A DNA stretch of 64,000 nt, from assembly GCF_040581485.1 (NCBI RefSeq), contig NC_090134.1, positions 3,410,001 to 3,474,000 of the forward strand, written 5' to 3'. Below, one piece after another: positions 27,168 to 41,700 of the stretch. The position numbers were made by a program, and so were the translations under genes. This DNA is from Linepithema humile. Lineage: Eukaryota; Arthropoda; Insecta; Hymenoptera; Formicidae. How positions within the stretch are numbered: position 1 is the stretch's first letter; every line of letters begins with the position of its first letter. Below the pieces are notes generated by a model that saw only the letters and a list, made by a program, of their open reading frames with translations, was not told the origin of the DNA and made no database searches.

Positions 27168-30100
27168 GCCCGCGACACAGCAAGTCCATTCTTTCTCGGT
27201 GAACGAAAACGGAAACAGAGTTACCGTCGAGATATTTCCGAAACTTGGCGTGTTCGCAGATGAGGTATCCCGCTTCAACTTTGCGTATCGAAAAGTTTCG
27301 GTCAGAATTGTCAACGAAGAATCAGAAAATAGACTTGTCGACTCCCCACAACAGATTTTTTTTGTAATTCTTTTGTAATTAAGTAGAAATAATTATTTCA
27401 TTTTGTTAAGCAAACTCGCTTGATACACATTGTATAATCTGCACTCTACTGATCATTTGTTCAAAATATATCTCTATAAAAAAGTGCAAATATTTTGGAG
27501 CTTGTAAAGTTTTTGGAAAAACTGATTCAAGCAGCTACCTGTACGCACTTGTAAAATCGAGCAATAATCTCGATTAATCGACGCTGATAACGTCGCAAAG
27601 CACGCAAGCTCGCGGTGTAGAGCAGGCGGGAGGCGGTGCTATTCGAGACTCAACCCTAAAGCTCGAAGATCCAGACGTGCTTTCTTCGGCGGTCTTTAGT
27701 GGTGGCGTTATGGCAAACATTTAATTAAACTTGTAACAATGCGCTTTCCCTACCGCGACCCCCTTCTCGCGGTTAAAGGGTTTTCTCCGTTGTTATGCGC
27801 GAAACGTAGAGGAATCCGACCCTGCGTCGTATCACGGTATCGTAAAGACGATTGCCGGTTTGCTGCGCCGTGTTTCGTAATGCGGGCATCTTCGTGTTCG
27901 TGTTACGACCCGTCGTTTTCTTATCTCGCCCCGGACGAACGTGTCATCTGCTCCCCAGCTCCTTCCACGCGCGCCAATGCCTTCGCCCGACTGCTACCTT
28001 CCGGTGACAACGGAAGGTTTGGCTTTCTTGTGCCCGGACCGCCACGAAATTTTCACAAGTGCGACATTGTCGTCGAATTATCATATCAAATATTTAAACA
28101 ACTAAATAATTGACACAATCGATAAAAAGTTGTGAACTGGACACTTCCAAATTTATCCATTCGTTTAATTCTTATTTCAGGTAATATAAATCCGCTCGAT
28201 GCTTCGTAAAATTTGAATTGTAATTATCTTCTAAAATTAATCCCGTCAAAATTATGTAATTGTTAATTATATAAAAAATAAGTTGCGCGAGTACGAATTA
28301 AACATCTCCAACAAGCAGTATGAACAACCACGTAAAGATATTCTTTTTATTGCCACTGTTTTTGTGAGATCAGAATATTTGGCGCAACTGCAAAAAGTAG
28401 TTTCTTTCACGCGGGAAGCTTAATCTTGTAAGGATTTCTGGTTAGACGGCGACAAGTATATTTAGCTTCCGCTTGTGTAGCGGCACCGCTCGAGGAAAAA
28501 ATTCTTTAGCCGCTTAAATATAAACGATGTCGACGGGAAGACCGACGGGTTCGCTATTTCCATTTTTCATCAGGATCCCCGTAACGCTGAGGTAGAGGTG
28601 CTGCGGCGGCTGGCAGAGCGGGAACGGAAAGAGGAGGGTAGAAAGAGGGCGGCTTTGGAAAGGGCGGGAACGGGTGTTGTATAAAACCGCTCGCGACATT
28701 ACCTCCAATATTCGCAAAACGGATTCTCCGGCAGCCGCCTCATCCAGGGCGCACCCGCCCGGCCCCACGCAGCCCTCCACGGTCCGCCGTGGTAATGAGG
28801 TGGTTTCAATTCTGGCCTCGGGGCGCGCACCCCGTCTAGTGGTGTAGGTGCGCCAGCTATTGCCATGTAAATGTCCAAGCGAGAGAGAATGATTGCGCGA
28901 GATTGATAGGGGGAGAAGAGGGGGAGAGGCGAATGAGACTTTGGCCCATTCGCGAGCTGTCGCACCTACACGAATCTCTCGAGAATCTTTTCGGGGTATC
29001 TGCAGGTAACTGCGGAAAGTGACAGTAAAAGCGCGACAGTGCAATAAACCGACACGTACGTGAAAGAGCTATCGCTTTCAGCTGTACTTATTTTAAAGAA
29101 ATTTATACAATTTTATCTTATTTTATCTTAAAATATTGCGTTTTCTGATAGCCACGCTGTGCAAAATAGTTAAAAGATCTTTAATTTTTTTGACAATTTG
29201 TACTACTTTCTCAGAATTTTAATCAATGCAATGTTAAATATTAGAAAACACAAATGATGATTTTTGCACACACGAATATAATTCAATCAAGTATTCACCT
29301 GCTTTTGATACAATATTTTTTTGAAATAATTAAATATTTAGTTGAACGTTAATCGAATATATTTGTGACCCGACTTTATATTTATCCACATTAAAAGTAA
29401 AAATTAATTTAGTTTCTTTCGTATAACTCATATCGAGTGACCAATAAAGCTTATAAACTATTCCGATAATCAAAAGTCACACACAACATAATTTCACATA
29501 ACAACGACAAATATCAGCAATCTCAATTTTCGAACGAAATACTCTCTTTCTATCGCGATCGCCAAACACCGACATAAAACAGCCCGACGAGCGCTTTATT
29601 GTCACGAGCCAATAGGAAGCCGTATCACGTAATCTTCGAACACTTTCAAACTTTTCACCCCGTTATCGTCGCCATGCCGTCGTCAACTGGAACTTCCACA
29701 AAGAAAGTTTGCCGTTAAGCAGTACGTCGCCGTAGCAAAAAGGAGAGGGCGGAAAATCGAAGGAACGGAAGGAGTATTGAAACGAAAGACTTGCGAGAAA
29801 TAAAGTACTCGGTCTCACCAGACACGGAGTCACTCGAGTACCCGAGGCTCCATTGTTGGACCGAAGAGCTGGAGAACGGACACCCCTCAAAAATAAATCG
29901 CGAAGGCGCCGCGGCTCGTAATTTAAACTAGCGCAGTTTCGGTAACTAGTTTGTCCCCTTTCGGACGAGACTGGGGGAGACCGATGGAAAATTGGTCGTA
30001 CGAGTAAAGGAGGAAGTTACGGTACAAAGCGGGGTGGAGATAGGTGCCGTCATAACCGACGGTTGTAAAGCGATTCACGATAAATCGTCGAATGAGTTTA

Positions 30101-33083
30101 TTGCGCTCATTGACCGCCACAAACCCCGACGCGCCGCGCAGAAACGTGTGCGAGTTAAAACCACCGAGGTAGATGTGACTTGAAACCGCTGAATTGCGTA
30201 CTGCAACCAATATGCAACCGCCGACGGTCCCCTGATTCGCGAATGTCTCGTTAAGCGCGGAAACAAATCTTTAATTAAAGCAAATTTCAATAAATTTGAA
30301 AAGTTTGGAACAACTTTATTATTAATATATTCCTAACTTAGAAGCTTCTATAATGTAAGAAATATAAGACAATTATTTTTCTTCTACAAAAAAATCTTCT
30401 ACAAATAGAAGAAAAAATCGTGTCTATATATGTATACTTAAAGAATTAGAAAAGACGGTAAAGCACCCAACCTACAGAAAGTTATTATGTGTTTATAAGC
30501 GCAACATCCGCTAGTCATATAGGTCATCACATTCTCGCTCGCAATCACGTCATCGTCGAAGGACCTTTTAGCGATTGGAGCCATGTATCTGCCTGAGAGT
30601 CGTCTGAGTTATCACGCTATAGTTCTGAAACGACTCTCCCCTTTCCGTTCTCCAAGTAATTGAAACGCGAAACTTTCCGCTCTCGTAGGTGCCGATAGCG
30701 CGACTATATCGCGAGGAGCAAAGAAAAAGCAGCGACGACGAGTCGGCAAGCGCGTCCGACGGAAGTTGGCGACGCAACCTGGCCGAGAACACTCTTATTA
30801 TCGCCCTTCCCGGGTCGCGTAATCTTCGATCCCGAATCAGCCGGCCGTTCGCGGCCGATCGTTCTCTATTACCGCGTGCGAATCGTCCGGTAATTGAATA
30901 ACCCGTTATCACGCTCTTCTACGTGATTGCATCGAACGCGCGACGGCGAATCGCTCGCATTTATCTGCTTCGGCAAGAACTTCGCGATCGAAGAGCAACG
31001 GCGAAGTGCCGTCCGAAAACCGCCGCTTTTTAGCCGATCCTCGGTGTGTAGTCGGCGACTTAATCGAATCTGAGTTACGGGAGACCGATCTCGTCGCTGG
31101 CATTACCCGCCGCGCCGCAGATAAGACGGGTCAACCGAATACTTTAATAATTTGTGAATTCATTTCTGCTAGTCGAATTAACGCGCTGCAATTCAACGAG
31201 ATAGATAGAGATAGCTACAAAGACTTCGCACTTTTATGTTCCACGTGAATATGCGTCGCTAAGAGTATCAGAAGTTTTAAAACACCGCGAATGGTATCGA
31301 TAAACAAGCGTTTGCAAATTTTCTTTTTCCCGAAAAGATTTCTCAATGATCATAGAAAACAGGTGACGTTCTTACATTTCGATGTGTGTGCGAAAGCAGA
31401 TTATTTCGTAACAACCGTTTTACTCGAGCAAAAAAAAGTAGACAAACAAGTGTCTCCGACTATGATTCCATCATCGAAGTACGTTTTCTCCGTTGAGCAA
31501 CGGTGTTCCATATTTTCGCCGCGAACGCTGCCGAGGGACGGCGACGGATCCATAAGTATTTTCTCAGATTGAAAAGCTTTCGGCATGAAATATGGGTCAG
31601 AGATATGGGTGCGCAACCCTTCCTCGCTTTAATGGAATTAGTATTTAATACTCGAGGGGCAGACGCACGCGAAAGGGCGTTCTCTAAAAACTAAGTGGAT
31701 CTGTCCGGGCTGGGTCGCCAGTGAACGGCACGATCTCGTTTATCGGTATTGCCTTGCAGAAAATTTACTACTCGCTACAACCTTCGAATTACAAGCCGTG
31801 TCGGAAAAATAACAGCCAAAGAAAAAAATTACCGGCTACTGCGGCTGCCATCACGGCGACAAATCTTTGCTTCCACCGGCAAGTAGGAAGAGAGAAATCG
31901 ACGAAAGAGTATCGAAAACAAGCGCTTCGGAGAGTTACGATTTAACCATTTGTCGTCGTGTGCCATCTATCACGAAATGAAAGATTTATTGCAATGTTAT
32001 ATCAAATTTAATTAAACTATTAATTAGATTTTACACATTGAATAGCATAAAAGATACAATGCATTATTTTATATATTATTTGAACAATTTCTATTAAGTC
32101 TGAAATTTAGACTAATACGTCTAGATAAATATTATTTACATTTATATAATATAACAAAAAAGCATTTGTAATTAATGTCAAATTAACATTAATAATGAAA
32201 AAATAAATATAACGTCAAAGTTAAAATAAAAATTTAAAGAATTAAGACAGAGTAAATTTATAAAAAATTAAAAGATCTTTTAGAATTATAACATTGCCGC
32301 ATAATTTAATAATTGAGACAAATATTATTTATATCAATCAATCAAATTAATCAATTAATCAATTATTACTGATTTTCATATAATAAAATGTAAAATTGCA
32401 TCTCATATTTTTAAACTTTTACTTTTACCATTTAATCGTCAAAGCTTTCGAAACGTATCGGAGATCCTAAAACCTCTTGTGACAGAACTATCAATTATAA
32501 CGAGAGATTCTGGAAATGAACTACTAACTTCACAGAGATAAATCCCTAACTGCATGATCACAAATGATTCCGAACAATAATGATGCCGGACACGCTCGCG
32601 TATCTGAAATATCTGAGCCGACCGCTAACGACAGCCCTGAGAAATCGGGCACAAAGTCCATCGTGCCCTATGCGCGACGAGTATTGTGCTCACGACCCCC
32701 TGAGACAACGGGGTTCGCACCCTATTGCCTCCGACACGGACGTCTCAATTAAATGTATACGAGGCAAGTGGGGTTGATAAAGCGTTCGGTCATAAATATG
32801 AATTATCCGCGGTAAACGCTCCCTCGAGGGCGAACGGAGATCGGAAGGAGACCGAGAGTCGGCTACGATTTTATTCTAAGACATCATGATTGAACTATCG
32901 ATAGATTTCGGTATTTAACAAGCGAGCGAAATCAGAACTAACGAAACATATCATCACTTTTAAAATTATTAATGGGATATTAATTAACGTAGTAATATGT
33001 ATTATTAGAGAATATGCGTTAATAAAATAGTATAATGAAAGCAATCATACAAGTTATATCAAAAGTTATATGTTTATAGAGAA
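27168..33083. other. No supported gene; GC-rich islands at 27.6-28.1, 28.5-29.0, 29.6-30.3 and 30.5-31.7 kb
   Basis: The islands are CpG-rich and open in several frames on both strands. The longest frame is 176 codons on the minus strand at 28514-29044, an Arg/Pro/Ser-rich sequence without a domain. The DNA between islands, and from 32000 to 32450, is AT-rich and featureless. The islands could be regulatory DNA or promoters. Confidence 0.45.
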
Positions 33084-33246
33084 TTACTAAATCTAATAAC
33101 GCGATTTATATTATGGCGCGAGTTATCAAATTAACGCGTCATTACTACATTTAATAATGTGAGTCATTAAATAAATTATTGCGGATTTACTAGATTTAAT
33201 AAAGCGAGTTGTTACACGTAGTTATTAAATTTATTAACGCGGTATT
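33084..33246. repeat. Degenerate 24-bp repeat cluster
   Basis: About six imperfect units of TTACTAAATTTAATAACGCGAGTT: 33084-33107, 33122-33140 (shortened), 33141-33164, 33165-33188, 33187-33210 and 33221-33246. AT-rich cores end in GCG or GTG steps. Either an old minisatellite or a cluster of similar binding sites. Confidence 0.5.
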
Positions 33247-33318
33247 AATCGCTTCTCAATTGCGGTTACTGTGTGTGTTTGACACCATAGAATTTGACGT
33301 ATTTTATTTCTAATTACA

Positions 33319-33323
<5 letters not shown>

Positions 33324-33362
<39 letters not shown>
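33324..33362. repeat. (GT)n microsatellite, about 19 units
   Basis: Uninterrupted GT repeat just after CACGCAC. Capable of Z-DNA formation and likely length-polymorphic. Confidence 0.95.
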
Positions 33363-33363
<1 letters not shown>

Positions 33364-34390
33364 TATATATGGTAAATGCTAATTAAAAATTTTACGCTGT
33401 CGTTGTTTCCTAATTAGTAAAAATATGTGATTGTTTTCTAAATTTTCTCTTAAAAACTAAATTTGTTAAACGTATATTTCCTAAAATTTATTGTAATTTT
33501 TGTTAATTAAAGAAAAATATATATATATTTTGTGAAAAAGACTTGGTCTATTAACTAATTAAGAATTTTCATATTATAATTGATGATAATGATTGTGAAT
33601 AGTGAATTAGAATAACATTTAATCCATTCGAATAGGAAAGCCCGTATTATCATCGCCCATTTAGCTAAATGCAGCTGTTCGATTGTAAGCCTTCGTTAGC
33701 ATCAAATATGCACAATATACTGCGACTATTTCACTAGAATACAGATTCAACTAATCGCGTTTAGTGGCAAATGCGCGGTGAAAATACAAGTTAAACAGTT
33801 CGCAATTTCAATATGAGTATCGCGCATGGAAGAGTATCGATTCACCGGTTGTTTGATTCAATCACTCTAATAGAAAAGTAATGTCGACCCTCTTTATCAA
33901 AGCTTCTGGATTGTAATACGCCTTACGACTGCAGGGGTGTTTATGAAGTATGGCGATGCGTTTTAGCAGATTGGTGACGATAGCAACGGCCGATCGTAAT
34001 AACGCGAATCGAGTGAATCTTTCCGAATAAGAAAATCTTATTTCGAGAAAATCTGAGCAATAATTTTCCGTGACTCATGTGAAGATTTACCGACATTATA
34101 GATGTAATAATATAGATACATGAGTGAAACAATAATTATTATTTGACTTCATTATAATGTTTGAAATTAAATTTAATAATATTTTATATCAAAATCTTAC
34201 GATATTCGGAATAAACGTAAAAATTATTTTCACGTGTTTTAGCGCCAAAACTCATTAAAATTATATCGATATCAATCTCTGATTAATTATCATAAAAAGC
34301 TTTGAAACTTGTAATTAACTCGATGAATTTAGAAAACGGAAGATCACTATACAAGTGACGAAGCGAGCAAGGAGTTAACTCGCGAACACG
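33363..34390. other. No supported gene; AT-rich
   Basis: Nothing beyond AT-rich sequence and short frames. Confidence 0.5.
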
Positions 34391-37300
34391 CGAAATCCGT
34401 AATTCACTGAATTTTCGACGTCACGTGGAGTCGTCGGTGCGGAGCGTCCCGACGCTCCAAAGGAAGAGAAAGAGGGGGCGACGGGAAACGGTGGAAGGGG
34501 AGGAGGGCGCGAGTAAATTCGTAGGTCGGAGGCGGCGGGTTCTCTACCCTTGCGCCGAGATTAGCATAAATATGGCGTCTTAGAGCGGGGCAGTTTGTCA
34601 TCGTTAGCAAAGCACACGCTTCCTGGGACTCGCCCAGTCACACTCCTATGAATCGCCGCGCTGGTATGTATTCCCCGCGGGATACCGCAGACGGGAGTCC
34701 CGCAGGAAGGAAACCGCCGATGTAGGTTGGTAGATACACGGAGTCGCAAAGGCACCGCGGCCGCCTGTATACGAGGTAACCGCCCCCCCGAGAGAAAACC
34801 ACCCCGGGACCCTTCCTTTCTCGAACCGCCGGAGTCGGAGACAGATATTTCGGTACCCGAACTTCCCGAACGCAGATTCCTGCAGGTGTCGTGCTCAACG
34901 GATACCGCTTGATGTAGTTGCGCTTGCAATGAGTTTTCACCGGCGAAATTAATAGGTGCTATTTATCATGATTTTACGTAACATCCGCAATCAGTCGTCA
35001 CGTAATGATATTGTATCGCTACAACCATGCGTTTCGAAGGAAAACACTGCGGATCGAAAGAAACAAGATTGCTTATACCGTGCGGCGGCGTTCGCGCGAC
35101 ACGGTCCGAATACGACAGGAACCGTGCGTCTACCTCCGCGCGCGCGACTTCTTGTCGTGCCAGAAGCATGTTTTGCAGTTCGCCCGCATCCCGGGCGGGA
35201 ACCACTTTCGCCCCCTCGAGCCCCGGCGGTCCTCTCGCCGTTGCGCTTTCGGAGAATATGGATCGGCCCTGACAATATTGCCGTCGGAACCACCCCACGT
35301 CTCCACCGGCATGATATACGCGGCCGCATTTCATATATTCCATTGTTTCCAAGTTTTCGGATCCATTTGTAAGATTAAATTTGTAATGCGGGAACACTCC
35401 GCCGCCGCCCCTGCTGTCCCCGCGCATCACGCCGCCGCCCTCGCACCCTGCCGTCGCCACCTTTCGCCGCGCGCACGCCGAGAGTCGACGCATATGGCCG
35501 ACCGACCAATTTCCTCGTGTGCTAAAACACCAACATCGCGTGTAGCGAAAAGATTTCCACTTGCTACTAAAGCCCAGGTTTTTCCCTGTGCGCAGTGTCA
35601 GAAGTCGCGCGATTTCCGGCTCGAAATTTGCAGGTCAAAAAATCTGCCTAAGAAACCTTATTTGTTTTCAAAGATGTTACTTCTGATGATAACAATGATA
35701 ATTTCTGATTCTAAAAAATACAAATACATGTACTCGATTCGTTTTGTCAAAAGCACTTATAATATTGCTCCCAATTCTAAATTTTCCGATTGTTAAAACT
35801 GAAATCCATGGAAAACACGGCAATAATAAAGAAGTAAAGAGTTTCTCAATAAAGTTAACGTTGCCATATTTAACCAGAGAAAAGAGTATAAAACCGGATA
35901 AGCAGTAATTCTCATTTCCATCAGTGGTTTCCATGGCTTCTGGCCGAAAACACGACAGCGTATGTACGCGTACATGTGTATACGTAACGTATGGCGCATA
36001 AGCTATTCGCGTTAACCGGCCACTTTCAGATTGGATGGCGTGCTTTTCGGCATATGGATTCATCGCGGATTGAGCCGCGGTTTCCATCCCCTAATGGGAA
36101 ATTCATGTCTACGATTGCTCGCCGCGGAGTAGCCGAGATTACTCCGCGACTTTCGGACTTCAGAGAGTAAATAGACACAAATCGTCGCGCTGTACTCGTT
36201 AATTACGTGCACTTTATACAATCAAACTAGCAAGTTAACCTGGTATGTTCTGCACCATTTCGCATTTATTTTTGGTTTATGAATACTATGGTTGGTGAAT
36301 TAATTCCAGATAAAATATAGAAATTATAGTACAGTTTGTAAATCAGATTTGCAAAATCAATGAATTCTAGATAGGATAAACATCTAAATCATAGAAGAAA
36401 TAATAAAAATAATAAAAAATCTTTCAAGCTGATCTAAACTCCTTGAAATAAATTTATATGATAACATTTTGCATATTTAATATTTTATAAAGACAGTATA
36501 TATTTTTTTAAGACTTTACTTTTTCCATGTTTGCAAACTACTATTGTACAACAAAAAAGAAGCGAAATTTACTAGAATTACATAATTTCAACATCTGGAC
36601 GAAACTATAATTCTAAAAGTCGAAAATTTCTTCCCTGAAAAAAAATCCGCAGGCAGTTCCCTACGCGAATGACCTTCCCTCACTCTGACATAACTCCAAT
36701 GCAGAAACGAGCGGAACATGTTCCCGGCGACGATACCCGTACGAGTGGACACCTAGCGCACGTTCTGCCGTACGCGCGCAGCCGACGGGCGTGCTCTCTC
36801 TTTCTCTTTCGCAATTGTCTACCGCGAGAGCGCTGGAAACTTTCATAAATTTCGTCACAGAGCGAGCAAATGGCTTCCGGTCCAGCGGTCGGACATTGTC
36901 GATAACAGGCACGTCGCCAGGGGGCGAATTCAATATCGCATTCGCACCGCCAAACCTTCCCCCGCTTCCTCCGCCGCCAATGGTCGCACCGGTACCCTCC
37001 GCAGCCACCTCTGTGTGCCGGTGCCCCCCTGTCACCCCCGCCGGCACACCCTCCCCCTCCAGGCATTGTCCCTCGCATTGTCCTGAAAGTTTTCGTCGAG
37101 CCGGCATAGCGGTTGAGCCGCGTGATTACCATATGAATTAAAGTAATGTGATATATGATCACGGGATACGTCCAGCACGGCCGCGTTTGAAGAAGACTTG
37201 CGGCTCCAAGAAACGTGAAATGCGGAAAAGGCGCCGGTGAAGCGGAATCGCGAGTCAGGAAAGCCTGGATCTTTCACCGAATCGTCACCGAGAAAACGCA

Positions 37301-38720
37301 CTTCCGATAGAAAATAGTGGTCGGAAGAAAAGTTAGTTCACGTCACAGAAAGATTTAATGATAAAAATTTTTATGATAAAATTCGCTTTAGATGATCTAT
37401 AATTTATGACAGACTTTTAAAAAGAAATCTATTTATAATTGAAAATATTTAAAGAAAAAATTTAACAAAATACATATGTACGAAATATGTACCAATTTAA
37501 TATTTATTGACAAATTTGAGAAAGCTTGGCGATATCAGCGAACGATCTTTCAGCTATCCCCTGAACAGTTTTTAGGCTTTCGTAATGCTTGAGCGTTCAC
37601 CAACGCGTGTACGGGACACAAATTTGTCGCAACAAAAAGTTTGCCGAAGACAAATCGCGCGCACCCTCGGGAGACGCTGCACGTGCCGCGCACTTCGATA
37701 CCGCGATAGCGTCTCCCCGTTTTAAAACGAGCCGCCCGTGATCTCCCCTCGGCGCCTCGTCGCCTGCCCAGTCTCATTTTGTGCGATTTGGGGCCAGTTT
37801 GAAGCCGCTCACAATGGAGCAACCATCGCGGGCATTACCGCCGTGGTCGGCTATCGGCTTGACGGCGCGCGCGTAGCACGCGACTCTGCTTTCTGGTCGA
37901 CGCGATATCTCGATCGCAATAAATTCACATTAAACTATCTGCTTCGCTATAGTCCCGGCCGCAGCTTTAATACATCCCATCCCCGCCCGCGCGCGCTATC
38001 CCCCTCCGTGCCCGCCTGTACGAAGCCATCCCCGCTCTTCGGACGACGGACAGTCTATCCGTTTCGTTGTCGGCGCCGATTTTAATTTTCTGATTTTGCT
38101 ATGTGCTTCGCGTCACTCGCGTGCTTTCTTAATCACATTTCTTCCATTCATCTTCGGTTATAGAGTAGACGCAATGACCCGTAAAAAAATTGTTTTACAA
38201 TATATATTAATTAATCTTTAGAAAATTGCTATTTTATTTATTGCCAACAGTTACATTTAACCCGCTCAATTTCATTAAAAACGGTAAAGTACTCCACTAA
38301 CAAATGCTTAATTCCAAATATAAAAGAGAAATTCGTTTGGCATGTACAATAAAAGAATTGCTCAATCCGTTCTGCTCTTCTTTCCTTTTTCTCTTTCTCT
38401 ATTTTTTCCCGGCATATCCTATCTTCCTGCCGGCAAGCAGTAGTAATTAATACGTGTTACGAGTGAACCTCACTAATCTGGTGTTAGAATCGTGGCGATT
38501 ACCGCCCCTAACGCAGGTAAATACGAGGTCGCGTAAACTCGACCGCCGGTTAAACTCGCGCGCCGCTCGCTCACAATGGGCGGCGTGTGTAAGGCTGCCG
38601 CATTAATTTCTAGTAATTATCAGAGGTGTATTTCATCCGGGGTGGGTCGCGGGTCGTGTCCGGGGTCGACCACTGCGTGTTAACGCCGTTGTTATGCCCC
38701 ATTATATTGTCCTACCAACA
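34391..38720. other. Two large GC-rich islands without a supported gene
   Basis: At 34400-35600 and 36700-38100 (with a further patch at 38440-38760) the DNA is CpG-rich and open in several frames at once, for example 263 codons plus (35005-35796) against 175 codons minus (34966-35493). None shows a domain, and the frames end in AT-rich DNA. Small dyads are present: GGAGCGTC-CC-GACGCTCC at 34441-34458 and CGCGGAGTA/TACTCCGCG at 36123-36148. Promoter or enhancer islands are possible; exons of an unrecognised gene are not excluded. Confidence 0.45.
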
Positions 38721-41700
38721 CACGCGAAAGGAAGGAGAGACACGAGCGTCATGGGCTGCGAAAAGGCTGGTCGTGTAGGCCATTTTTACAAAAATAAAAA
38801 GTAAGGTGTCTCTTTCTCGCACGATACGTTCGTTTCCGATTCTATTAAATATGCGATTCTTGTGAAATATATAATTAAATTGAAATCTTTTTATACTTTT
38901 AAATGTGACGAACGTGTGAGTTGTCACTATTTTCATGTCAGATTTGTATTATCCGTAAATATATATATATTGTTCGTGCAAACAAACTAAAAAAACAATT
39001 CTTCAAATATCTCAAGATATTTAACGTATTATTTCTTTATACTTCATATATTTTGATTATTCTGAACATTTTCAGACAACGTGATTCATCGATGCGTAAC
39101 GCGCAAAAACACGCGATCAAAACGGTGTTTTGAATGAGTGGCATCGTAACGAATCGCAGCGAAAATTGATAAAATATTTAATCCACCCCTACACTTCCGC
39201 GGCGCGGGAGATAGCATTACTAATTTATTTAAATGGACTTATCTTGCCGAAGTCCCCCCGATAGGAATGTAAATTGGAACCTCCGAATCAAGGGGGTAAT
39301 GGCACGAGTAAGATAAAGATATTTTATTGCTTTGCGGTCGGACATATTTAAGCAGGGTCGAAAGTCTTTTTTCCATTGTCGAATGATTCGACGGTGGAGA
39401 GACAAGGAAAGAAGACTTACCTTTATTAACTTTCTACCATTGCTCGTGAAAATGGATCTTCGCAGATTAAGAATTCGCGCCACGCCAGCTGCTGATTAAA
39501 AACGAATATATACGATCGTCTCGGCATAAAAAGAAAGATAACACGAGAGCCGAACGCGAATCCTTAGCATTGCCGATCTTTTCCTCATAAATTATAAATT
39601 TATATCATGATTAATCTACGTAGTATAATTGATATATTTTTCAAAAACTCTTTATATCTTTTATGAGATAGTATAAACTTCAAGCAAAACCAAGTTACGT
39701 TTGCGAAAAGTTGATTCTTTCCACAAATCGCACTTGATACAAAAAAAAAAAATCATTTTTAATTATGCACCCAAAAGAATTAAAAACATAATTGCTGATG
39801 ATTAATTCTATAAAATGGCAATTAAAATAAGAAATAAATATTTGAAATTATAAGACTCACTCAAGATGAAATCAAAGATCCGAGCGTTTGAACCAAGCGT
39901 TTCTTAGCGATGTATTGTGCCAGTTTTTTATGTTTCCAGTTGAGAGATTAGTCTCTCAGGATATTTATGACATCTGTAACACAAAAATAGCGATATTTTG
40001 CGGTTAATAAAATATATTTCATAATTTTAAATACATTCACATTCTATTACCATACATGTACACACGTCAGGACGTATTGTATTTGTCTTATTTATGTCTC
40101 ACTTATCTTTAACATCGAGACGCCTGCTTGAGCGGTCATTCCTGGTGTAATCACGATTATAAATCTGTACTACAAGTCATGAAATTCTGGCGGATACGCG
40201 CCGACGTCGCGCAACGGCACAACAAAGAGCGAGCGGCTGCCGAAAAATAACGCGACTAAAAAAAAATGTAAAAAAAAAAACAAACAGGCAAAACAGAATA
40301 AAAATAGAGCAGAATAAAATAGAGCATTGTCGTGCTCGGTAGAGAAGCGGTCGGACCGGTAAAATAGAAAGGACCGGCCGCGCGAGCGCGGGCAATAATT
40401 CGAAACAAAATGTCAAGCGGGCCCACCATTGTCGGGCGCGGTAGTGCGGTAGGCGCCAACTAGCACCAACGAGAAAATATCGTCGACAGTAAATCAAGGT
40501 GCTCCGGCAGAAGAGAGAGCAGGCCCTTTCACCCCTTTCATCCCTCCGCCGTGCCGGACGATCCGCTTCGGGCGGCCGCACGATCGCACCGACGCTCGCT
40601 TCCGTTTTTCATCATACGTACGTCATAAATAAGCCGAGACGGCTCAACATTTCAAGGTTGCCACCACGAGCTTCGATCGCCCCCGTTGCTCTGGGAGGAA
40701 GGGGGAAAAAGCAGTCAAGAGTATTGCAAAAACTTGTGATTGAAAATCCATGACAAGGGAACGCAAAGTAATAAAGTTTTGATCGTAACATTAAATATAT
40801 GAAAAAGAGGATAAAAATACGAGGTATCTATTATATCGATACAATACCAATAAAAATTCTTGTAATCGCATTTCTGAACTATCTTGCTAGAAGCCGATCA
40901 AATCGTAATATAAAGAATATGAAGAACATATATAAAGAAGCTATTGGTATAAAAAAATTTCTTTGTAAAATTTTGAATTTTTGTAGTTTGAAAGTTTAAC
41001 AAATAAAAATAAAATATTAGAAATTTTAGATTGAAGACGCAATATAAAGATCTCACAAACACTATTATCGTGTCGACTAACATACGTGCGAAGCTCTACG
41101 AGCGAATCGCAACATATGCCCTAGAAAAGCGCTAGCTTGCGCGAACGAAATCGTTTAGCGACGCCTGGTTGACAACGAAACACTGTTACGAGCGGCATCG
41201 TGAGACCGGTGTAAGCTGCGTGTTCGCAGTCAAGTTACATACTCGTACCGGAAGACCGTGACGAAGCGAGAATCGGGGTGGCCAAAAATAAAGGGACAGA
41301 TAAGTACTTAACACATAAAACGAGATTCGATTAACTTTGGTGTTCGCGTTTTAGTTAAAAAAATCACATCAAAAATAACATAGAGTTGATCAGAATATTT
41401 ATAGCTCATTGCATAGATTGAATTATATATGATACATTGGATTATATATAATACAGTTCCATATTTTGTAATGTTATAATTGAATAAAGTAATTAGTTCT
41501 ACTTTTAGATACATAGATTCATGTGTGTAAATTGTGAAAATATTGTAATCAATTAAAATTCTAACTAAATTAGAACTGAAGAAAGATAAATTATATGAAC
41601 GCAAACAGTGACTCATATCTTCTCTTACAAAAGTCCCCCGAAGAAACCGCGTATCCGGTGATCAAAGGTACAATAGTAGAAGGCAATGTGGACGTCAAGA

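Noticed and set aside
27091..27378. 95-codon plus frame
   Set aside because: Looks somewhat protein-like, but overlaps open frames on both strands and begins inside a repeated block; no family recognised.
28514..29044. 176-codon minus-strand frame
   Set aside because: Composition expected from a stop-poor GC island; an overlapping frame is open on the same strand; no domain.
35005..35796. 263-codon plus-strand frame
   Set aside because: Lies in a GC-rich island where the opposite strand is also open (175 codons), has no recognisable domain, and is Arg/Pro/Ala-rich before running into AT-rich sequence.
36661..37162. 148- and 160-codon minus frames and a Pro-rich plus frame
   Set aside because: Three overlapping open frames in one island; Gly/Pro-rich content follows from the base composition.
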